Assembly (NCBI GenBank): GCA_030428825.1
Contig: JAUIEL010000140.1
Coordinates: 1-12,051, forward strand
Length of the DNA: 12,051 nt
Direction of reading: 5' to 3'
Source of the DNA: a bacterium
GTDB lineage: Bacteria > Planctomycetota > B15-G4 > JADJEK01
A program made the position numbers and the translations under genes. Positions 6,561 to 12,051 of the stretch are shown piece after piece. Below the pieces are notes generated by a model, which did no database searches, was not told the origin of the DNA, and was given only the letters and a program-made list of their open reading frames with translations. Every line of letters starts with the position of its first letter. The first letter of the stretch is position 1.

Positions 6561-8335
6561 GCGCCACCTCCCGCGCCGAACACCTTGACCATCGCGTTCC
6601 CGACCCCGACCAGCGCCTCGCCCACGATCAGGCCGGCGGCGATCGGGATGCCGGTGTTCTCGACCCACGAGCGTCCCTTCCAGCGGTCGGCGCCCATCCG
6701 GACGAAGTTGCCGATCGTGTAGGTCAGGACGATCGCGAACGGCATGTAGAAGCCGAGGCCGACCAGGACGCCGATCCCGCCGAACCCGGAGAGGGCGAAC
6801 AGCAGGCCGAGCCCCGCGCCCGCGCCGTACCGGTAGGTCGGGACGTCGCCGCCGACGATCCCGTGGATCATCGACGCGAGCGCCTGCCCCTGCGGCGCCG
6901 GCAGCTTCTCGGAGCCGAGCCCGTACGCCTCGTGGAGCAGGAGGATCAGGGCGATCACGATGATCGGGCCGAGCCACGTCCCGAGGTACTGGCCGTACGC
7001 CTGCATCTTCGGTCGCGCGCCGACGAGGTACCCGGCCTTCAGGTCGAGCATCATGTCGCTCGCCTGGGAGATGGCGACGCAGATCGCGGCGCCCATCATC
7101 ACCGAGGCGACGATCTGCTGGGTGTCGCCGAGGCCCGACGCCATCACGGTCAGGATGGTGACGGCGATGAGCGTCATCCCCGAGAGGGGCGACCAGTTCG
7201 TCCGGCCGACGCACTCCGACACGATGACGCCGGCGACCCAGACCCAGAGGACGCCGAGCACCGCCATCATCACCGCGGTCCCGAGCGTCATGTCCGGGAC
7301 GGTGAAGAGGCAGAGGCCGACCAGGACGGCGGAGCCGGCGACGACGCCGACGTAGAGCAGGCGGATCGGCATCTCGTCCCGGAGCCCGCGCCGGTCGCTC
7401 CCTCCGGTGTCCTTCGCGGCCTGCTGCATCGACTGGATCGCGCTCTTGATCATCGGGGCCGCGAAGACGATCGAGCCGACCGCGGCGCCGATGAGCATCC
7501 CGATGCCGGCCGGTCGGAAGAGGGTGCCGCGCAGCGGGCCCGGGCCGCCCTCCTCGCCGTGGATCAACGCGATCATCTCGGGGGCGGTGGCGAACTTCGC
7601 CAGGAGCGGGGCGAGGAACCAGTAGCAGAGGAAGCCGCCGGCGCCGAACCAGAGCCCGCCGCGGCCGGAGAGGAACCCGACGCCGATCGTCATGACCGAC
7701 AGGTAGAAGGTGACGTTCAGGTACGAGGGCCAGCCGAGGGCGTCGCCGAGGTGGAACTCCTCGTGGTGGACGAAGGCCGAGGCCTCCCCGGAGTACCGGA
7801 GCACCCAGAAGTACGCGAGGCCCGACACGGCGGCGGCGCCGAGCATCAGCATCGCCTTCCGCATCCCGGCCCCCGGCGACTTCAGGATCGCCGCCGTCGC
7901 GATCCCGCCGGGGTACGCGAGCCGGTTGAAGTCGATCATCTGCTTCCGGAGCGGGATGACGAACGACAGCCCGATCACCGCCCCGGTCACGCAGCAGAGG
8001 ACCATCAGGACGCGGTTGAACTCGGTGACGTTCTTGTACTCGTCGGAGAGGATGAACAGCGCCGGGACGGAGAACATCATCCCGGACGACGCGGCGTTCA
8101 CCGCCGACGCGATCGACTGGTTGATGTTGTTCTCGACGATGCTCGTCCGGCGCATCAGCCCGCGCAGGATGCCCCAGCCGAGGATCGCGGCGAGCTCGGA
8201 CCCCTCGATGGAGAAGCCGAGGATCAACGCGGCGTAGCCGATCGACACGGCGATGATCGACCCGAGCAGCCAACCGACGAGGACGGCGGGCCAGGTCAGC
8301 TCGGGGTACGGTCCGTGGCGGACGACGTCGGACAT
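6557..8335 (-). CDS. OPT-family oligopeptide transporter
   Basis: A 592-residue polytopic membrane protein with a dozen or more hydrophobic helices spread over its whole length. The N-terminal PYPELTWPAVLVGWLLG segment, the ENNINQSIASAVNAASSG loop, YPGGIATAAILKSPG, LKAGYLVGARPKMQAYGQ and the C-terminal WVENTGIPIAAGLIVGEAL stretch are characteristic of bacterial members of the oligopeptide transporter (OPT) family. These import peptides, and in some branches metal chelates, driven by the proton gradient. Length is normal for the prokaryotic branch. ATG 8335 has GGAG six bases upstream (8342-8345). It heads the five-gene minus-strand cluster and overlaps the small membrane protein gene by 4 bp. 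The substrate is not readable from sequence; nearby glutamate dehydrogenase and ornithine cyclodeaminase make peptides a reasonable guess. Confidence 0.92.
   Translation of the reverse strand: MSDVVRHGPYPELTWPAVLVGWLLGSIIAVSIGYAALILGFSIEGSELAAILGWGILRGLMRRTSIVENNINQSIASAVNAASSGMMFSVPALFILSDEYKNVTEFNRVLMVLCCVTGAVIGLSFVIPLRKQMIDFNRLAYPGGIATAAILKSPGAGMRKAMLMLGAAAVSGLAYFWVLRYSGEASAFVHHEEFHLGDALGWPSYLNVTFYLSVMTIGVGFLSGRGGLWFGAGGFLCYWFLAPLLAKFATAPEMIALIHGEEGGPGPLRGTLFRPAGIGMLIGAAVGSIVFAAPMIKSAIQSMQQAAKDTGGSDRRGLRDEMPIRLLYVGVVAGSAVLVGLCLFTVPDMTLGTAVMMAVLGVLWVWVAGVIVSECVGRTNWSPLSGMTLIAVTILTVMASGLGDTQQIVASVMMGAAICVAISQASDMMLDLKAGYLVGARPKMQAYGQYLGTWLGPIIVIALILLLHEAYGLGSEKLPAPQGQALASMIHGIVGGDVPTYRYGAGAGLGLLFALSGFGGIGVLVGLGFYMPFAIVLTYTIGNFVRMGADRWKGRSWVENTGIPIAAGLIVGEALVGVGNAMVKVFGAGGGA
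6567..6572 (-). promoter_or_regulatory. Ribosome binding site fixing the GTG start of the small membrane protein
   Basis: GGGAGG on the minus strand, followed by six bases (TGGCGC) and the GTG at 6560. It lies inside the last Gly/Ala codons of the OPT transporter gene, so the low-complexity GAGGGA tail of that protein partly reflects the embedded ribosome site. This supports the GTG start in the GTGA overlap. Confidence 0.7.
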
Positions 8336-8417
8336 CGGCGGCTCCGGAGAGGAGGGGAGTCGGGGGTTGTACCAGAACCGGGAGCCGGGGTCCGGACGGG
8401 TCGGCGAGGATCACGGA

Positions 8418-8461
8418 CCCGATCGCGCGGACCGCACCTCCTTCCCTCGCCCGATCGCGCG
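8418..8461. repeat. 12-bp direct repeat in the divergent promoter region
   Basis: CCCGATCGCGCG occurs at 8418-8429 and 8450-8461, 32 bp apart start to start, about three helical turns, so both copies face the same side of DNA. It lies in the 167-bp region (8336-8502) between the divergent OPT transporter and cyclodeaminase genes, nearer the latter, and could be a paired operator. In such GC-rich DNA chance is a real alternative. No convincing sigma-70 boxes were found here; GTTGTA at 8366-8371 (TACAAC on the minus strand) and TACGCT at 8488-8493 are weak -10 candidates. Confidence 0.4.
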
Positions 8462-8502
8462 CCCGCGCCGAGACTCTCCCCGTTCGCTACGCTCCCCTCA
8501 CC

Positions 8503-9729
8503 ATGGACCACGCGACCGTCTCCGCCCACGGGCATCTGATCGACACCGGCATCCTCTCCCGCGCCTTCGGGGTGATCCTGGAGGCGGGAGGGACGTACGA
8601 GATCCTCCGATTCGACGTCGGGCGGACGAAGACCGACTTCTCGACCGTCCAGCTCGACGTGCGGGCGGAGGGGGAGAAGCTCCGGCGGGTCCTCGACAAC
8701 CTCGTCGCGATCGGGTTCCGGCTCCCCGAGGAGCACGACGTCCGGCTCGAGCGGGTGACGAAGAACGGCGTCGCCCCGGACGGCTTCTACGCCAGCACGC
8801 ACCATCCGACGAAGGTGCGGCATCGCGGGCGGCGGCTCGACGTCCGGGGGCAGCGCATGGACGCCGTCCTCGTGGTGACCGAGCGCGCGGCGCGGTGCGT
8901 CCTGATCCGCGACCTCCGGCGCGGGGACCGGGTGGTCTGCGGGGTCGACGGGGTGCTGGCCGAACCGCCGATGGAGACCCGGAAGGTCGAGTCGTTCTCG
9001 TTCATGAGGTCCGAGGCGTCGTCCGAGCGGGCGGTCGCGGTGAAGGCGCGGGAGGTCGCCCGGATGGTCCGGGAGGTGAAGCGCCTCGGCCGCCGGGTGG
9101 TCGCGGTTCCGGGGCCCGTCGTCGTCCACACCGGCGGCGCGGGGATGCTCGCGAGCCTGGTGCGGCGCGGCTGGATCGACGCGGTCCTGACCGGGAACGC
9201 CCTCGCCGTCCACGACATCGAGCTGGCGATGTTCGGCACCTCGCTCGGCGTCGACGTCGCGAAGGGGGTCCCGGTGCGGGAGGGGCACATGCATCACCTC
9301 CGCGCGATCAACTCGATCCGACGATCCGGTTCGATCGCGAAGGCGGTCCGGGACGGGTCCCTCGAGCGCGGGATCTTCCACGAGTGCGTGCGCGCGGGCG
9401 TGCCGTTCGTGCTCGCGGGCTCGATCCGGGACGACGGTCCGCTGCCGGACACCGAGATGGACCTCTTCCGGGCCCAGGCGGCGTACGCGAGGCAGCTGAA
9501 GGGGGCCGGCCTCGTGCTGGTCCTCGCCTCGATGCTCCACGGGATCGGCGTCGGGAACATGACGCCGTCGGACGTCACGATCGTCTGCGTCGACATCCAT
9601 CAGGGCGTCCTGACCAAGCTGCTCGATCGGGGCTCGGCGCACGCGCTGGGGGTGGTGACGGACGTCTCCGCCTTCCTCCACCGCCTCGACGCCGATCTTC
9701 GGGGCCGTCCGGCGTCGCCGCGGGCCTGA
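8503..9729 (+). CDS. TIGR00300 / LOR-SDH domain protein, putative ornithine cyclodeaminase
   Basis: A 408-residue protein, normal length for the TIGR00300 family. The N-terminal ~105 residues are the LOR/SDH conserved domain, beginning GHLIDTGILSRAF (10-22) and continuing with FDVGRTKTDFS. The C-terminal two thirds contain a conserved nucleotide-binding-type region, VVVHTGGAGML (206-216) and LTGNALAVHDIE (229-240), followed by a GHMHHLRAINSIR segment. Members have been reported as ornithine cyclodeaminase (ornithine to proline plus ammonia, NAD-assisted) in methanogenic archaea, and the same domain forms the C-terminal part of cyanobacterial arginine-degrading AgrE/ArgZ. It is unrelated in sequence to classical mu-crystallin-like cyclodeaminases. 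No Shine-Dalgarno precedes ATG 8503, and a weak TACGCT lies 10 bases upstream, so a leaderless mRNA is possible. Family membership is confident; the activity is transferred from relatives. Confidence 0.85.
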   Translation: MDHATVSAHGHLIDTGILSRAFGVILEAGGTYEILRFDVGRTKTDFSTVQLDVRAEGEKLRRVLDNLVAIGFRLPEEHDVRLERVTKNGVAPDGFYASTHHPTKVRHRGRRLDVRGQRMDAVLVVTERAARCVLIRDLRRGDRVVCGVDGVLAEPPMETRKVESFSFMRSEASSERAVAVKAREVARMVREVKRLGRRVVAVPGPVVVHTGGAGMLASLVRRGWIDAVLTGNALAVHDIELAMFGTSLGVDVAKGVPVREGHMHHLRAINSIRRSGSIAKAVRDGSLERGIFHECVRAGVPFVLAGSIRDDGPLPDTEMDLFRAQAAYARQLKGAGLVLVLASMLHGIGVGNMTPSDVTIVCVDIHQGVLTKLLDRGSAHALGVVTDVSAFLHRLDADLRGRPASPRA

Positions 9730-9753
9730 TTCCACGGGTTGGACGTCGTTTTC

Positions 9754-9781
9754 TTGACCTTTGCCGGACCCGCCCTACAGT
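9754..9781 (+). promoter_or_regulatory. Sigma-70-type promoter of the UDP-glucose dehydrogenase gene
   Basis: TTGACC (9754-9759; 5 of 6 to TTGACA) and TACAGT (9776-9781; 4 of 6 to TATAAT) are separated by 16 bp, in a locally T-rich patch that stands out from the GC-rich surroundings. Transcription would start near 9788, giving a ~48-base leader. This is the best promoter in the window and implies that the gene is transcribed separately from the cyclodeaminase. Confidence 0.6.
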
Positions 9782-9823
9782 GGTCCGATTCGTCTCGACG
9801 AGAAGAGACCGAAGGTCGCGACT

Positions 9824-9829
9824 GGGAGG
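9824..9829 (+). promoter_or_regulatory. Ribosome binding site of the UDP-glucose dehydrogenase gene
   Basis: GGGAGG, seven bases before the ATG at 9837, fixes that codon as the start although the reading frame stays open far upstream through the cyclodeaminase gene. Confidence 0.75.
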
Positions 9830-9836
9830 CCCCACC

Positions 9837-11147
9837 ATGAAGATCGCTGTCGTCGGAACGGGTTACGTCGGCCTCGTGGCCGGCACGTGCTTCGCCGAGA
9901 GCGGGAACACCGTCACCTGCGTCGACGTCGACGAGGCGAAGGTCGCGGCGCTCAACGACGGGAAGATCCCGATCTACGAGCCCGGACTGGAGGAGATGGT
10001 CCTGAAGAACGTGGAGGAGGAGCGCCTCTTCTTCACCACGGACATCGACCAGGCCGTCAAGGACTCGCTGGTCGTCTTCATCGCCGTCGGCACGCCCCCC
10101 GACGAGGACGGCTCGGCCGACTTGAAGCACGTCCTCGGCGCCGCGGCGTCGGTCGGCCGGGCGATGAACGGCTACAAGATCATCGTCGACAAGAGCACCG
10201 TCCCCGTCGGGACCGCGCGGAAGGTCGCGCAGGCGATCTCCGCCGAGACGTCCCACCCGTTCAACGTCGTGTCGAACCCCGAGTTCCTGAAGGAGGGGGC
10301 GGCGATCGACGACTTCATGAAGCCGGACCGCGTCGTCATCGGCACCGACGACCCGCGGGTCGCGGAGATCATGAAGGAGCTCTACTCGCCGTTCGTGCGG
10401 AGCGGCAACCCGATCATCATCATGGACGTGGCGTCGGCGGAGCTGACGAAGTACGCGGCGAACGCGATGCTCGCCACCCGGATCTCGTTCATGAACGAGA
10501 TCGCGAACATCTGCGAGCGCGTCGGCGCGGACGTCACCAAGGTCCGGGTCGGCATCGGCACGGACTCCCGGATCGGCATGCCGTTCCTGTTCCCCGGCGC
10601 CGGCTACGGCGGCTCGTGCTTCCCGAAGGACTCGCGCGCCATCGTCAAGACGGCGGAGGAGCACGGCTACACCTTCCAGATCATGAACGCCGTCGAGGCG
10701 GTCAACAACGAGCAGAAGCGCGTCCTGTTCAAGAAGGCGCAGTCGTTCTTCGACGGCGACCTCGCCGGGAAGTCGTTCGCGGTCTGGGGTCTCGCGTTCA
10801 AGGCGAAGACCGACGACGTCCGCGAGGCGTCGGCGCTCGTCCTGATCCAGGAGCTCCTCGACGCGGGCGCCAAGGTCCGGGTCCACGACCCCGAGGCGAT
10901 CGAGACGACGCGGCGGGTGATGGGCGACAAGGTCGAGTACTTCGGCCACGCGTACGAGACGCTGAAGGGGACCGACGGCCTGTTCGTCGCCACCGAGTGG
11001 AACGAGTTCCGCAACCCCGACTTCGAGAAGATGAAGGGGCTGATGAACAACGCGGTGATCTTCGACGGCCGGAACCTCTACAACCCGCACACGCTCGCCG
11101 AGGCGGGGTTCAAGTACTTCCGCATCGGAGCGCCGGGCGCCGAGTGA
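9837..11147 (+). CDS. ugd: UDP-glucose 6-dehydrogenase
   Basis: A 436-residue enzyme that oxidises UDP-glucose twice with NAD to UDP-glucuronate, a precursor for capsule, exopolysaccharide and lipopolysaccharide sugars. The N-terminal Rossmann motif is GTGYVGL (7-13), with Asp30 at the end of the second strand fitting NAD. VGTPPDEDG (84-92), KSTVPVGT (119-126) and NPEFLKEGAA are family motifs. The catalytic Cys261 lies in GAGYGGSCFPKD, preceded by the Lys of ELTKYAANA. The C-terminal domain has WGLAFKAKTDDVREA and DGRNLYNP. The length is that of the bacterial single-fusion class. It has its own promoter, ribosome site and terminator and appears monocistronic; no other polysaccharide gene is in view, so the sugar's destination is unknown. 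UDP-N-acetylmannosamine dehydrogenase is a less likely alternative. Confidence 0.96.
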   Translation: MKIAVVGTGYVGLVAGTCFAESGNTVTCVDVDEAKVAALNDGKIPIYEPGLEEMVLKNVEEERLFFTTDIDQAVKDSLVVFIAVGTPPDEDGSADLKHVLGAAASVGRAMNGYKIIVDKSTVPVGTARKVAQAISAETSHPFNVVSNPEFLKEGAAIDDFMKPDRVVIGTDDPRVAEIMKELYSPFVRSGNPIIIMDVASAELTKYAANAMLATRISFMNEIANICERVGADVTKVRVGIGTDSRIGMPFLFPGAGYGGSCFPKDSRAIVKTAEEHGYTFQIMNAVEAVNNEQKRVLFKKAQSFFDGDLAGKSFAVWGLAFKAKTDDVREASALVLIQELLDAGAKVRVHDPEAIETTRRVMGDKVEYFGHAYETLKGTDGLFVATEWNEFRNPDFEKMKGLMNNAVIFDGRNLYNPHTLAEAGFKYFRIGAPGAE

Positions 11148-11153
11148 ATCCGG

Positions 11154-11173
11154 GGCTCGCCCGCGCGCGAGCC
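11154..11173 (+). other. Short stem-loop directly after the UDP-glucose dehydrogenase stop
   Basis: GGCTCGC (11154-11160) pairs with GCGAGCC (11167-11173) around a CCGCGC loop, starting six bases after the stop codon. There is no T-run. It lies ahead of the much stronger hairpin at 11202 and could add to 3'-end protection or be chance. Confidence 0.35.
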
Positions 11174-11201
11174 GCTCGCTCACACCCCCTCTCCGAACGA
11201 G

Positions 11202-11240
11202 AACGACCCGGTCCGAGCGAAGCTCGGACCGGGTCGTTTC
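11202..11240 (+). terminator. Intrinsic terminator of the UDP-glucose dehydrogenase gene
   Basis: A perfect 17-bp inverted repeat: the arm 11202-11218 pairs with 11222-11238 around a three-base GAA loop. The tip reads GCGAAGC, an unusually stable mini-hairpin. The stem is flanked by AA on the left and by TTTC on the right, a short U-tract typical of terminators in very GC-rich genomes. The symmetry also allows action from the minus strand. It ends 91 bases after the stop codon. Confidence 0.85.
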
Positions 11241-11281
11241 GACTCCCCGCCGGTCCGGAGGGTCCGGTCGGGCGCGGATCC

Positions 11282-12051
11282 GGCCTGCGCGTGTACGGCT
11301 TGGTGCTGCTGGCGGTGTCGCGCCGTCGGCCCGTCGCCTGGTGGGCGACGGGTGCGGTGCTCGTCGTGGCCGGCCTCGTCGCCGAAGGGCACACGCGCTC
11401 GGCATCGCCGCGTTGGCTCGTCGTGTCGAGCGATGTCGCTCACGTCGCCGCCGGGGCGATGTGGATGGGTGGGGTCGTGGCGCTCGCCGCGGCATGGTCG
11501 CGCTTCACCGACGACACCGCTCGACGCCGCAGTGCGCTCGACCTGTCGGCCCGCGCCATCTCGGCGGTCGTCGTCGTGGCGCTCGCCGGCGTGGTGATGT
11601 CGCTCGTGATTGCTCAGGGGCTCGAGGCCCTGTGGTCGACACGTTGGGGCGTGGCGATCCTCGTCAAGGTGCTCCTCGTCGGCGTCCTGGTCTGTCTGGG
11701 ATGGGCCAATCGTCGCCATCTGCTGCCGCGTCTCGAGGATGACCACGACGAACGTTCGGCGGCGACAGCCTCGACGTTCGGGCGGGTCGTGCGCGCCGAG
11801 GTCGCCGTGTTCGCCGCGGTGCTGATCGCCACGGGCGTCGTCATCGGCAGCTCCCCGGAGACGGCATCCTCGGAGCGCAGCTCTTCCACACCTCCGGCCG
11901 CGCGCGGGTCGGGCCCGCTGGGTGACCCCGTGCACGAGGTGGTCGAGCTCAGCTCCGATGCGGGGATCGTCCAGTTCGACCTCGTCCCCGCTGCGACCGG
12001 CTACAACGACCTCTCGCTGACGCTCCGCGACCCTGCCGACGCGCCGCTGGT
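11282..12051 (+). CDS. CopD-type copper-resistance membrane protein, fragment lacking both ends
   Basis: This frame is open from the previous gene to the window edge, but recognisable protein starts near 11282 in mid-family. Counting from there, it shows GLRVYGLVLLAV, then a helix ending in Glu35-Gly-His37, then Asp51-x-x-His54 and Trp61-x-Gly-Gly (WMGG) in the core CopD helix. It continues with STRWGVAILVK (119-129), ANRRHLLPRL (142-151), a final helix about 169-188, and an extracytoplasmic tail with PAATGYNDLSL, like the C-terminal domain of actinobacterial CopC/CopD or YtkA-like proteins. CopD proteins are inner-membrane copper-handling proteins. The usual N-terminal helices and a start codon are missing; the first in-frame GTG is 11291 and the first ATG 11459. 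By eye about 24 of 256 codons end in T, against about 3 in the 436-codon gene before it. It may be a joined foreign fragment, a broken gene, or both. Confidence 0.7.

Noticed and set aside
6203..8539. 778-residue + strand frame opposite the OPT transporter
   Set aside because: It is a low-complexity Arg/Asp/Glu/His-rich antisense shadow. The minus-strand frame encodes a convincing multi-helix transporter with a ribosome site.
9782..9823. Small inverted repeat (TCGTC/GACGA) in the ugd leader as a riboswitch or regulatory RNA
   Set aside because: A five-base stem with a two-base loop in a ~48-base leader is too small for any known riboswitch.
9600..11495. 631-residue minus-strand frame opposite the UDP-glucose dehydrogenase gene
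   Set aside because: It is a mirror frame of the ugd gene, rich in Arg, Asp and Val with no recognisable motif, and it also runs through the terminator hairpin.
11341..11742. Other short frames within the CopD region (11341-11742, 11352-11597, minus 11180-11935)
   Set aside because: They lack hydrophobic helices or motifs; only frame +2 gives CopD-family sequence.

Overview
The window is about 12 kb of very GC-rich DNA (close to 70% by eye, with G or C at nearly every third codon position). It comes from a bacterium that exports lipoproteins. The proteins suggest a diderm, free-living heterotroph, perhaps an uncultured Planctomycetota-, Myxococcota- or Acidobacteriota-like lineage. That placement is a weak inference, because no marker gene is present. 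The last ~770 bases look different from the rest and may not belong to the same genome.

Left part (1-3474, + strand): the 3' portion of a large exported-type protein that joins a beta-propeller to a family 5 ABC-transporter solute-binding domain, then a cysteine-containing beta-propeller lipoprotein. No permease or ATPase is visible.

Middle part (3496-8335, - strand): five genes in the same direction, read right to left. They are an OPT-family oligopeptide transporter, a small two-helix membrane protein overlapping its stop codon, an animal-type glutamate dehydrogenase, an acetoacetyl-CoA/3-oxoacyl-ACP reductase-like SDR overlapping the dehydrogenase stop, and a small plant-type [2Fe-2S] ferredoxin. 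Both overlaps are 4-base GTGA junctions. The largest gap is 97 bp, upstream of glutamate dehydrogenase. A plausible but untested reading is peptide uptake followed by oxidative deamination of glutamate, with extra redox enzymes attached.

Right part (8503-11147, + strand): a TIGR00300/LOR-SDH family protein (ornithine cyclodeaminase type), divergent from the OPT gene across a 167-bp region that holds a 12-bp direct repeat. It is followed by UDP-glucose 6-dehydrogenase, which has its own recognisable promoter and a perfect 17-bp-stem terminator. Ornithine cyclodeaminase, glutamate dehydrogenase and the peptide transporter together give the region an amino-acid catabolism flavour.

End (about 11240-12051): reading frame +2 is open to the window edge and encodes the middle and C-terminal part of a CopD-type copper-resistance membrane protein of actinobacterial appearance. 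It has no start or N-terminal helices, and its codon use clearly differs from the rest. This is either a contig chimera or a recombination scar.

The most interesting points are an antenna-like insertion in the bacterial glutamate dehydrogenase, the propeller-binding-protein fusion, the mixed GDH-SDR-ferredoxin operon, and the abrupt CopD junction. I found no RNA genes, CRISPR arrays, insertion sequences or phage genes.
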